NCBI GenBank assembly: GCA_028293325.1
Contig: JAQGPA010000179.1
Location: forward strand, 1 to 64,000
Direction of reading: 5' to 3'
DNA length: 64,000 nucleotides
Origin: Pedosphaera sp.
GTDB taxonomy: Bacteria > Verrucomicrobiota > Verrucomicrobiia > Limisphaerales > Pedosphaeraceae
How positions within the stretch are numbered: position 1 is the stretch's first letter; every line of letters begins with the position of its first letter. Both the position numbers and the translations under genes were made by a program. Under the pieces are notes generated by a model that worked only from the letters and a program-made list of their open reading frames with translations, made no database searches and had not been told where the DNA came from. Shown here piece by piece: positions 16,797-24,459 of the stretch.

Positions 16797-16821
16797 TTAA
16801 AAGGAGGCTTTTTTCGGCACT
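16797..16821 (+). terminator. weak hairpin with T-run after the K+ channel gene
   Basis: Directly after the stop, AAAAG-GAGG-CTTTTTT could form a short stem followed by T residues. The stem is only 5 bp and mostly A-T, so terminator function is doubtful. It would mark the right edge of the inserted cassette. Confidence 0.3.
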
Positions 16822-17034
16822 GGATCGGGCCCTCTCACCCCTGCCCCTCTCTCCATCGGAATGGAAAGAGGGTAATGTACTATTGTGATGTTACCCAGGG
16901 TGGCGACCGCGACGGTCTTACCTTGGGCTGTATTATTTCACCCTTTCAGGGTTTTCAGTTAGTTGGGGATTTTGTTGGTGGGTGCTTCGGCGCACGGGGA
17001 TTCAAATTCGGGGTGCAGAATTTTTGGGAAGCGG
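16822..17034. repeat. interspersed repeat family R1, copy 1
   Basis: About 213 bp, aligned over its whole length with 18872-19085. Internal structure: CCCAGGGT...ACCTTGGG encloses an inner stem GACCG/CGGTC, followed by a second hairpin ACCCT-TTC-AGGGT and a third at GTGC-TTCGGC-GCAC. No coding sequence is convincing. Both copies lie next to pieces of the DUF4236/97-aa locus. Confidence 0.85.
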
Positions 17035-17295
17035 AATCGGTGGGAAGGGAGCGGGTGCTTGCGCATGCTACCAACAATTCCGCGCGCCGGGGAGTCTGGG
17101 GCGGGACAAGCTAAAGCTTGAACTCCGAACGGGGGTGATTCCAATGCACCGCACCATTCGCCAAACGCGCACTACAGTCAGTTTGATTCCCAGATGATTT
17201 TGGCCATTACGACGGCGGTGGTCGCCTATGTGATTCCTCCAGAGCACCGGAAATGAAACCCGCTTATCACTTTTACCGTGGTCCCGTCCCCTTAC
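17035..17295. other. intergenic stretch downstream of the sigma-factor gene
   Basis: This contains a CTAAAGCTTGAACTCCGAAC motif (17110-17130) of the dispersed-repeat type but no gene, tRNA or strong terminator that I can see. Confidence 0.4.
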
Positions 17296-18687
17296 TCAGG
17301 GACTAACATTCGTTATGTCTACATGGGTGACACTTTCCGTATGGGTGGTCCCGTCATCGTTTATTCCTCCCGAAACCATCACCGATGCCCTCCCCCCAGG
17401 CCTTGGAATCGGAACCCGGATGCGGAGAATGAACCTGTTGCCTTGATGGTCCAGCGCGCCGTCTTTCATAAATTCAAAATCATCCAGTCCGAGATTGCCG
17501 GTAAAGTTGGTGGTCTCCAGGTCGCCGGAGGCGGTTAGCTGATCAAAGCTTCCGGGATACTGCCCATTGTGATTCGCGGCATACTTCTTAACAGCGTTGA
17601 GGAGGATGCTCATGGTGTCAACGGCGTGCGTTTGTCGCAATATGAATTGGTCTTCCGCGGACACCTGATTGGTGGGCTCAGATTGCGCCGCAACCTGTGA
17701 AAGCAGTTTCCGATTGTCCTGTCGGAATCTACCAAGCTCATTGGACTGTTGTCGAAGCATTCCAACTTCGCCGCGAAGCCGCAGCAATTCATTGAGTTGG
17801 TCGTCTGGCACTGAGGCAGGTTTATTTGATTGGGCGGCAAGGCGGGAAAGGCTTTCATTGTCGGCCTTGAGTTGGGCGATTTGTTGGCGGAAAGACTCAT
17901 TTTCCTCGCGCAGCTTGGTTTGCGATTGATGTTGAACCACCAGAGTTGTCGCCGCGCCAGCAATGACCAGGGCGGTGAGGCCGAGCTTGAGCTTGGTTTT
18001 TGCCATAAGTTTTGAGATGGTTAGTGTGGTTCCGGTTCCCGCCGCAGCGCTGGCCAAGGCAATGCTGGAGATTGTGGTTGCCAGTCCGACGGGCGCGGCG
18101 GTGACGGCTTCAGCGGTCAGCATGGTGCCCAAGGCCGTAACTGACAGAGTGACGCCACGATGTTTTAGCAGCGCATGTAATTTCTCCAACGCGCGGTGCA
18201 CACGCATCCGCGCGGCATCTTCATTGCTTCCCAGTGCTTCGCCCACCGAGCGGAAATTGCGCTGTTCGAAAAAGCGGAGCAGAATCGCCGTGCGGTCCTC
18301 GCTTTGCAGTTGGGCAATGGCTTCATCAAGCATCGGCACAACCTGTCGCAGGTTGGCCCCGGAGTGATCCTGCAGGGCATTCATTTCCACGGCCTCGCGT
18401 TCACGGGATTGACGGCGACGCTCGGCGCGCACAGCCTTGGTAGCCACGTGATAAGTGTGCTGATGCAACCATCCGTCCAACATCACCTCAGTCGAAAGCG
18501 TGCGGCCCTTGCTTGCCAGGCCGATAAAGACCGTTTGGGCCACGTCCTCAGCCAGATGTGCATCCCCGCCGACCAGGCGTAGCGCTGTCGAATAAACAAA
18601 ATTGATGTAGCGCGAAACCAGCTCTTTGAAGGCCGGTTCCGAGCCGGTCTGTGCGTATTCCGCCAGCAAACTTTGGCTATCAGTCAT
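17296..18687 (-). CDS. ECF-like sigma factor with membrane-anchored C-terminal extension (A)
   Basis: 463 residues from ATG 18687. Residues 1-95 form sigma region 2 (EPAFKELVSRYINFVYSTALR, DAHLAEDVAQTVF) and about 115-178 form region 4 (LQSEDRTAILLRFFEQ, SNEDAARMRVHRALEKL). After the sigma part come an Ala/Thr-rich hydrophobic stretch (about 185-220) and a membrane segment near 235-251 (GLTALVIAGAATTLVV). A Gln/Glu-rich coiled coil (about 255-345) and a C-terminal domain follow, the latter with NAVKKYAANHNGQYPGSFDQL resembling the pseudopilin GspG core. A usual ECF factor is about 190 residues. It probably directs RNA polymerase while tethered to the inner membrane, with an outside sensor in place of a separate anti-sigma factor. 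Confidence 0.85.
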   Translation of the reverse strand: MTDSQSLLAEYAQTGSEPAFKELVSRYINFVYSTALRLVGGDAHLAEDVAQTVFIGLASKGRTLSTEVMLDGWLHQHTYHVATKAVRAERRRQSREREAVEMNALQDHSGANLRQVVPMLDEAIAQLQSEDRTAILLRFFEQRNFRSVGEALGSNEDAARMRVHRALEKLHALLKHRGVTLSVTALGTMLTAEAVTAAPVGLATTISSIALASAAAGTGTTLTISKLMAKTKLKLGLTALVIAGAATTLVVQHQSQTKLREENESFRQQIAQLKADNESLSRLAAQSNKPASVPDDQLNELLRLRGEVGMLRQQSNELGRFRQDNRKLLSQVAAQSEPTNQVSAEDQFILRQTHAVDTMSILLNAVKKYAANHNGQYPGSFDQLTASGDLETTNFTGNLGLDDFEFMKDGALDHQGNRFILRIRVPIPRPGGRASVMVSGGINDDGTTHTESVTHVDITNVSP

Positions 18688-18767
18688 TCTGTTCACTTAG
18701 TAAAGCCCCACAGAAAGCCAAAACCGAACAAAAAGTTCTGAAAAAAAGGAGCGCCGATAGAGCGGGG

Positions 18768-18866
18768 GGCGAAAATGAGGAACAATACGATGCGGCACAG
18801 GCGGAGTGGTGATGGGTAAGGCGGACTTTGATGATTGAGCTTGCGCGAATTATTCACGTAAGTGCG
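18768..18866 (+). pseudogene. decayed 3' end of the 97-aa (DUF4236-linked) gene plus downstream sequence
   Basis: Read in frame from 18768, the bases give GENEEQYDAAQAEW then stop, matching GEVWGNYEAAQAEG then stop of the intact gene. The following 50 bp (TTTGATGATTGAGCTTGCG through AATTATTCACGTAAGTGCG) also match 15096-15148. No upstream part of the gene survives, because it is replaced by the 5' region of sigma factor A. This is a truncated remnant with no function expected. Confidence 0.65.
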
Positions 18867-18871
18867 CAAGC

Positions 18872-19085
18872 GGATTGGGACCTCTCTCCCCTGCCCCTCT
18901 CTCCATCGGAATGGAAAGAGGGGGATGTTTTTTTGTGATCGTACCCAGGGTGGCGACCGCAACGGTCTTACCCTGGGCTGGATTATTTCACCCTTTCAGG
19001 GTTTTTAGTTAGTTGGGGATTTGTGTTGGTTCGTGCTTCAAAGCACGGGGATTCAAAATCGGAGTGCAGAATTTTTGGGAAGCGG
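18872..19085. repeat. interspersed repeat family R1, copy 2
   Basis: This matches 16822-17034 throughout. Here the outer stem is perfect (CCCAGGGT with ACCCTGGG) where copy 1 has a G-T wobble. The third hairpin is GTGCT-TCAA-AGCAC where copy 1 has GTGC-TTCGGC-GCAC. It begins five bases after the decayed tail of the 97-aa gene. Confidence 0.85.
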
Positions 19086-19117
19086 TTCAAAATCCTGAGT
19101 TTGGACTGGCTAAACTT

Positions 19118-19205
19118 GTGGCGCGCTTACAGCGCCTAGAGAAACATATTTTTTTAACAGGGCCTCCATCCCAGGCTGTCACATGACGGGCTTTCAGCCT
19201 TGGCT
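19118..19205. repeat. interspersed repeat family R2, copy 1
   Basis: This contains GGCGC-GCTTACA-GCGCC and, about 30 bp on, CCCAGGCTGTCACATGACGG then GCTTTCAGCC. The same two blocks in the same order occur at 23512-23612. The spacing between the blocks differs, so only the hairpin-like blocks are conserved. Confidence 0.65.
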
Positions 19206-19441
19206 GCTGTTTCGGGGGAGCCTTTGAGAGTCTATCAACCCTTGATCCAGCGGCGGAGGGGAGCGGAATGAATTCCGCGATCCGTTGGGCATTGGGTTCC
19301 AAGGCTTTGCTTGACGGAGCTTTTCCCAAGCTGAGGGTTTGTCTCAAGCGCGGCATGCTGCCCAATAAAAATTAAAAGACCATCAGCCTTATCAAAAATA
19401 TCTTGTGCGGTTTTGGGTAGGGCGGGTGCTATTATCTGAAA

Positions 19442-21100
19442 ATGACAACTGATGGTGAACTGCTCCGTCGTTACGCTGAGACTGCTGCTGAAGAGGCATT
19501 CAGTGAATTGGTGCATCGACACCTTGATCTGGTTTATTCGGCGGCGTTGCGGCAGGTGAATGGGGACGCGCATCTGGCGCAGGACGTGGCGCAATGCGTT
19601 TTCACCGACCTGGCGCGCAAGGCGGGGAGCCTGAGTAACCGCGCGACCCTGGCCGGCTGGCTCTATACGAGCACACATTTCGCGGCCGCCAAAGCTGTGC
19701 GCACTGAACGGCGAAGGCAGACCCACGAACAGGAGGCTCACGCCATGCAAGAAATACTCCGCGACTCCGAACCCAACCTTGATTGGGAAACCTTCCGCCC
19801 GGTGCTCGACACGGCGATGCAGGCACTCAGCGAGTCCGACCGCGAGGTAATTTTGCTGCGCTATTTCGAGAACCAGCCCTATGCCGGCATCGGCGAGCAG
19901 ATCGGCCTGAGCGAGAATAGCGCGCGGATGAGAGCGGAGCGGGCCCTGGAGAAATTACGTACCGGTCTTTCCCGCCGCGGCCTGACGACTGCGGTTGCGC
20001 TGGCTGCGGCTCTCTCGGCCAATGCCGTCACCGCTGCGCCCGCAGGAATGTCGGCCATTATCAGCACCACCGCCGCCCTGGCCGGAACAACCATCACGAC
20101 CACCACCGCAATTGCCACCGTCACCAAGACCATTACCATGACAACAATCCAAAAAACTCTATTCGCCGCTGTCCTTGTCACCGCCCTGGGCGCGGGCACC
20201 TATGAAATGCTCCAAGCCTCACACCTGCGCGAACAAAACCAACTGCTGCAGCAACAGAAAGCATCGTTGGCCGGGGACATGCAGGAATTGCAACGACTGC
20301 GTAACGATGAGACGATCCGGTTAACGGCGTTGATTGAGCAAAACCAGCAGTTGAAGTCCGCCCAGAACCTGGAAGAGGTGCGGAAGTTGCGCGGCCAGGT
20401 GGGAACGCTCCGGCAGTCGCTTTCAAGCGTGACTGCGTCCAATGAGCCGGAGTCAGGTATCGCATCGATGATGAAAGATCCGGCCATGAAGGAATACATC
20501 CACCAAGCGCAGCTAAATATGATCCGGGAACGTTATGGCGCGTTGTCCAAGGAATTGAAGCTCACGTCGGAACAAAGCGAAGGACTCACCCAGTTGATCG
20601 GCGCAACATGGTTGAAAGGATCCGAGATGGGGTTCCGGGCGACACAAGGGAACGGGGATAAGGCCGAACCGCCCGTCGATATGGACAAAGAATTCGCGGA
20701 CCTGGATGACCAGGTGAAATCGCTGTTGGGCGAGGCTGGATATCAACGATACAAAACATTTAGTCAGGAAATACCGGCCCGGTCTGCCGTGAAGCTGCTG
20801 AACGGTCAATTGGGAGAGAGCGGGTTAAGCGAGGATCAGAACGCGCGCCTGATCCAGATTGTGGCCGCCGAGCCATATACTTCGACGCATGGAATCTCCG
20901 GGGAGTTGGACAAGGCATTTTTCGGTTCGCAGGAGGAGATTGACAACCATTTGCAGCAGGTGGTGGAAAGCAACCAACGCATTTTGGGTCAGGCCGCCAG
21001 CCTGCTGAACGCGCAGCAGTTGGATGCCCTAGCGAACGTGCTGAGCAACAGCGTTAGCGCGCAAAAGCTTCAGGGCGCGGCATTGACGCAGAAACATTGA
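19442..21100 (+). CDS. ECF-like sigma factor with membrane-anchored C-terminal extension (B)
   Basis: A 552-residue paralogue of the divergent sigma factor A. Sigma region 2 spans residues 5-95 (EEAFSELVHRHLDLVYSAALR) and region 4 about 120-178 (ALSESDREVILLRYFENQ, SENSARMRAERALEKL). A hydrophobic Ala/Thr-rich stretch (183-225) is followed by a membrane segment at about 239-254 (TLFAAVLVTALGAGTY). A long Gln/Leu coiled coil (260-345) shares LRGQVGTLRQS with LRGEVGMLRQQ of A. The last 200 residues are helical, soluble and unlike A. The sigma part should bind core polymerase in the cytoplasm and the tail should lie outside the membrane. Function is inferred from the architecture. Confidence 0.85.
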   Translation: MTTDGELLRRYAETAAEEAFSELVHRHLDLVYSAALRQVNGDAHLAQDVAQCVFTDLARKAGSLSNRATLAGWLYTSTHFAAAKAVRTERRRQTHEQEAHAMQEILRDSEPNLDWETFRPVLDTAMQALSESDREVILLRYFENQPYAGIGEQIGLSENSARMRAERALEKLRTGLSRRGLTTAVALAAALSANAVTAAPAGMSAIISTTAALAGTTITTTTAIATVTKTITMTTIQKTLFAAVLVTALGAGTYEMLQASHLREQNQLLQQQKASLAGDMQELQRLRNDETIRLTALIEQNQQLKSAQNLEEVRKLRGQVGTLRQSLSSVTASNEPESGIASMMKDPAMKEYIHQAQLNMIRERYGALSKELKLTSEQSEGLTQLIGATWLKGSEMGFRATQGNGDKAEPPVDMDKEFADLDDQVKSLLGEAGYQRYKTFSQEIPARSAVKLLNGQLGESGLSEDQNARLIQIVAAEPYTSTHGISGELDKAFFGSQEEIDNHLQQVVESNQRILGQAASLLNAQQLDALANVLSNSVSAQKLQGAALTQKH

Positions 21101-21139
21101 AGAGCGAACCGTGAGTTGGTTGCAAGACGGGCCGGGTTA

Positions 21140-23008
21140 CTATAGTTGGTGCGCGCGGTAAAAGCGTGGCGGCGGATTGGTGGCGGCTGAATCGAGAAAT
21201 TGGACGGAACCGCTGACAGGAGTGTTGGTCACAATTGGATGCCAGTGCTGGAGGTCGGTTGTGACTTCGATGATGACGGGATTGGTATTGGGTGCGCCGT
21301 CGAGTTGCAACTGGAAGCCGCCGGGCGTGGACCGCGTGGCGGTTGGGGAAAGGTTGAAATGGAAAGTGCCGGGCACCACGAGGATGTCCACGCTGCCGGT
21401 GGCGCTGTTGCCAAAATTGTCGGTAACGGTGAATGTGATGGTGTCTGAACCGATGAAGTCTTTGGGCGGGGTGTAAAATAACTGGTCGGCATATTTCACT
21501 ATAATAAAATCTGTATGGCCGGATGATAGCTGCGACTGACCCGCGACATACACACTGCCAGCGTCGTCCACTGCCAGGTAGTAGGGAATGTCGGAAAAGC
21601 TGGCGAGACCATCAAAGCGGTTCGTCCAGATGGGCTGGCCGTCGGCTGAGAATTTAAAGGTTATAAAGTCCGCGTAACCATTGCCCGGCGCGTAACCAGT
21701 CAGATAGAGGTTGCCAGCGCTATCCACCGCTGAAGTCATACACATGCCATTAGTTGGACCAAAATTTGCATTCAGATTGGTCCACAGCGGAATACCGTTA
21801 CTGCTCAATTTTAGGATTTGGTAGAATCCGGCAGCAGCCCCAGGGCTGCCGCCAATAACAAAAACGTTTCCTGCAAAGTCTGGCAGTGCTTGAGGCACAT
21901 TGCCGCCTATATAGGCAGGACCTAGCAAAGAATTAGTCCATAATGAGGCACCATCGTTGGAGCATTTGAGCACAACGTAAGTTGGTTGGTAATTGGTCGA
22001 TACCTCACCCGTAAGGATGATATCTCCGTGCCGGTCGACTGAGAGAAGATCGACCTTGGACATTAACTGAATCGAGTGATAATTGGTCCATAATACCGAA
22101 CCATCTCCAGCATATTTCAGTAACGAAACGCCCCCACTTTGATGCCCGCCTGCTGAATTGCCAGCGACAAACAGGTTCCCCTCATCGTCAAACGCAATGG
22201 GACCTGGTTGGCGTAACTCATGGCTGGGCTCCGGGGCAAATGGAAGATAATGCCAAGTCCAGTCGACATCGCCAGCCGAGTCATACTTGGTAAGAGAGTT
22301 GTCGACCACCGTGCCCACGCCGAAAGGCCCGGAGTAACCGGCAGATTGTTCCATGTAAGCATTGCCGAAGCGGTCCACTGCCAGTGCAGTCGGGTCTGCT
22401 GAATTCGTATCGAAGCTGGTATAGAGGTTGGTCCAGAGCGGATTGCCGTTGCGTGCATATTTGAGTACCGCAATATCCGCCAATGCTGAAGTAGTCGCGT
22501 TGCGCAACGTAGTGCCCACCACCCAGACATCTCCATTCGCGTCGGTTGCCACAAATCGCGCGCTGTCATTGCTATGTCCCGGGCCATCAAAGCGATTGGT
22601 CCAGAGAGCAGACCCATCGGGTGCATAGGATAGCGTGACGATATCGGAGCCTGTGCCTTGGCCAAGTGAAGAGCCTACTAAAAGCATGCTGCCATCCCCT
22701 CGAATTAATGTTGAATCAACGCCGGCTCCAAAACCGGTGGTGCCGTAATTGTAGCCCCTGACCCATTGCTGCGAGTTGACCAGGGAGGCGTGGCCTCCGT
22801 GCAGCGTGGCGGGCGCCAGAGCGGAGAGCATGAAATTGGAGCCGAGCAGATTCGTTGAGCCAGGGAGGCCGGCCGCTGCAATGGTGGCGGCGGGGATGGA
22901 AAAGGGGCTGTTTTGCAGGGTGGTGAGCGTGGCGGCTTGGGTAGCTGTGGCAAAAATCATCACAGCAATACAAAATACCGTGTTAAGGAGGGGTGCTCTT
23001 GGCTTCAT
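21140..23008 (-). CDS. large secreted beta-propeller protein with cadherin-like/Ig-like C-terminus
   Basis: 622 residues from ATG 23008, the start that gives a signal peptide (MKPRAPLLNTVFCIAVMIF, Ala-rich cleavage region). Residues about 100-440 contain at least seven repeats of roughly 50-60 residues, each ending in a variant of G-x-x-LWTN and containing D-x-x-GN-x-Y/F-V-x-G. This is the SBBP/beta-propeller repeat pattern. Residues about 465-510 form a small beta domain with FIGSDTITFTVTDNFGNSATG. The C-terminus ends with the PPRFYRA-type segment common in secreted verrucomicrobial proteins. It is probably exported to the cell surface, and no catalytic residues are seen. Confidence 0.75.
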   Translation of the reverse strand: MKPRAPLLNTVFCIAVMIFATATQAATLTTLQNSPFSIPAATIAAAGLPGSTNLLGSNFMLSALAPATLHGGHASLVNSQQWVRGYNYGTTGFGAGVDSTLIRGDGSMLLVGSSLGQGTGSDIVTLSYAPDGSALWTNRFDGPGHSNDSARFVATDANGDVWVVGTTLRNATTSALADIAVLKYARNGNPLWTNLYTSFDTNSADPTALAVDRFGNAYMEQSAGYSGPFGVGTVVDNSLTKYDSAGDVDWTWHYLPFAPEPSHELRQPGPIAFDDEGNLFVAGNSAGGHQSGGVSLLKYAGDGSVLWTNYHSIQLMSKVDLLSVDRHGDIILTGEVSTNYQPTYVVLKCSNDGASLWTNSLLGPAYIGGNVPQALPDFAGNVFVIGGSPGAAAGFYQILKLSSNGIPLWTNLNANFGPTNGMCMTSAVDSAGNLYLTGYAPGNGYADFITFKFSADGQPIWTNRFDGLASFSDIPYYLAVDDAGSVYVAGQSQLSSGHTDFIIVKYADQLFYTPPKDFIGSDTITFTVTDNFGNSATGSVDILVVPGTFHFNLSPTATRSTPGGFQLQLDGAPNTNPVIIEVTTDLQHWHPIVTNTPVSGSVQFLDSAATNPPPRFYRAHQL

Positions 23009-23511
23009 TGATCTGGGAGGATGCTGACTGGAGTTTGGGAGGGCGTCCATCACAAAAAGCAGGAGCGGGGCTGTCACCCCTGCCCTGCTCGTATGGCTTG
23101 CACAGAGTATTTTTTCAGAAGTTAATGGTGAAAGCGCGTGAAGTGGCTGTAAATGCAGGGGATTGTCGTGCTTTGCGCCCTAAAAACCTGAGCGACACGA
23201 TCGACACGAGCGACAGTGGGGGTTTTGGGTTTGTGGTTCAATCGCCAAGATGAACATACATAAGTTCGAAGTGCGGAGTGCGGAATGCGGAATTCCGAAA
23301 GGAAATTCTCACGCAGATCCGCCTTCGCCGAGGCCACGGCGGGACAAGACGGCGGACGGGATGGCGCGACAAGGGGTACGAAGGTGGGAGAAGGTGCATG
23401 CGGAAAGCCTGTGGGGGCCAAACCAAAGAAAGGATCTCACGCAGGCGCAGACGCGAAGGCCCAAGCGGACGGCCACGATGAAGACACAAGATTTTCGGAG
23501 TACCGGACTGG

Positions 23512-23612
23512 TGACGCGCTTACAGCGCTTGGAGTGCGGCGGGGTTTACCTGGGCCTGCGCTCGCCGGGGCTCGCCTTAGCCCAGGCTATCACATGGCGG
23601 GCTTTCAGCCCT
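23512..23612. repeat. interspersed repeat family R2, copy 2
   Basis: This contains GCGCTTACAGCGC and CCCAGGCTATCACATGGCGG then GCTTTCAGCC in the order seen at 19118-19205. Here an extra GC-rich 40 bp lies between the blocks. Confidence 0.65.
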
Positions 23613-23813
23613 GTGCGGGTGCTTCCGCCTCCGTCAAGGATACGGCGCGACAAGTGCCGCACGGGTGACCATGGAGACAAGGCAAATCAAGGTCGCCTTG
23701 AGCCTGGTCAAGGTAAATTGAGGTAAATTGAGCCTTTATTTTTTATGAATTCGGCGGACAGAATTTGGGAGGAGTGGTCGGTGGCTCCGGGCGCTTGCTC
23801 AGCAACACGCCGT

Positions 23814-23863
23814 GCGGGCTGCCAGCCCGCGATGCAGCCGATTGCCAATCGGCGCTTCCAACG
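23814..23863. repeat. double-hairpin element family R3, copy 1
   Basis: Two adjacent hairpins: GCGGGCT-GCC-AGCCCGC, spacer GATGCA, then GCCGATT-GCC-AATCGGC. On the minus strand the translation reads SADWQSA, a sequence that appears repeatedly as spurious ORFs in this phylum. Compared with copy 2, the stem differences are compensatory. Confidence 0.85.
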
Positions 23864-24048
23864 AGGTGCTTGCGCGCGGCCATTGTGGGCAAAGGAATTA
23901 AATAATATGAGGCGTTTGCAGAAAGGTTGTGTCGCCCCTCCGGGGCTTGGGAGGATCTGGCGCGGGTCCCATGGCTGGCGCCATGGGCTAGATTCTTTCG
24001 TGCCTTCGGCACTCGGGGACGGGAGGCGCAGAGCGCAGGCTTCAACGA

Positions 24049-24114
24049 GGTCAGTTAAGGTATCGGAGGGTAGCCGGAAGGTATCAGAAGGTCAGTTAAG
24101 GTATCGGAAGGTAG
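24049..24114. repeat. 25-bp direct repeat pair
   Basis: The 25-bp unit beginning GGTCAGTTAAGGTATCGG occurs at 24049-24073 and 24090-24114 with one difference. A partial unit (CCGGAAGGTATCAGAA) lies between them. Function is unknown. Confidence 0.8.
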
Positions 24115-24211
24115 TTTTTTTATGGGACAAGGTTGGTCAAGGTTCTGCCACACTCTCCGGGTGCCGAAGCGCTGGTGCGCGGGTGTTGCTGGTGTTCCAT
24201 ACCTGGGGCAT

Positions 24212-24260
24212 GCAGGCTGCCAGCCTGCGATACAGCCGACTGCCAGTCGGCGCTACAACC
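24212..24260. repeat. double-hairpin element family R3, copy 2
   Basis: GCAGGCT-GCC-AGCCTGC, spacer GATACA, then GCCGACT-GCC-AGTCGGC, ending GCTACAACC. Stem 1 differs from copy 1 by a G-C to A-T pair and stem 2 by a T-A to C-G pair; both stems remain perfect. Confidence 0.85.
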
Positions 24261-24459
24261 GAGTGGATGGTGCTTGGGATAACAACACGCGCACAAGCGC
24301 AACCAGGTAAAACTAGGTGGAAATGCTTATGGTTAAGCTAAATCAAGGTGCTGGGGCACGGCCAATATGGGGATCGACGACGACGACGACGATGGGGCCC
24401 AAATGGACAGTGGGCTTCGAAGTTGCCAAGGGGGCGGGTGTCCGTCACAGTAATGCAAC

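Larger units (their letters stand above)
15149..16821. mobile_element. inserted low-GC cassette (nuclease-domain plus K+ channel genes)
   Basis: To the left of this segment lies the tail of the DUF4236/97-aa locus. To the right begins interspersed repeat copy 1. At 18768-18880 the same tail is followed after only five bases by repeat copy 2. The 1.67 kb here therefore looks like an insertion between two sequences that were once adjacent. A hand count of one line inside (15301-15360) gives 23 G+C in 60, against 33 in 60 for a nearby line (14881-14940). No terminal inverted repeats, target duplication or recombinase gene are visible, so the mechanism is unknown. Confidence 0.5.
18697..19441. 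other. intergenic region between two divergent sigma-factor genes
   Basis: This holds a decayed 3' piece of the 97-aa gene, repeat R1 copy 2 and repeat R2 copy 1, annotated separately. Bases 19210-19441 form the upstream region of sigma factor B and contain no other gene that I recognise. Confidence 0.6.
23009..24459. other. 1.45-kb gene-free, repeat-rich intergenic region
   Basis: No convincing gene lies here on either strand. It contains repeat R2 copy 2, two double-hairpin elements (R3), a 25-bp direct repeat pair, a GGTAAATTGA direct repeat near 23708-23730, a block GTCGCCCCTCCGGGGCTTGG at 23930, and six tandem CGA triplets at 24375-24392 just before metG. Short ORFs in it are translations of these repeats. 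Confidence 0.75.

Noticed and set aside
16822-19085. Pair of repeats read as a CRISPR or IS ends
   Set aside because: There are only two copies, 1.8 kb apart, with no short regular spacers, no transposase and no terminal inverted repeats.
23743-24302. Short minus-strand frames containing SADWQSA
   Set aside because: They are translations of the R3 double-hairpin repeats and not protein genes.
24375-24392. Six CGA triplets before metG
   Set aside because: It is a simple repeat, too short to interpret; it is only noted in the intergenic entry.
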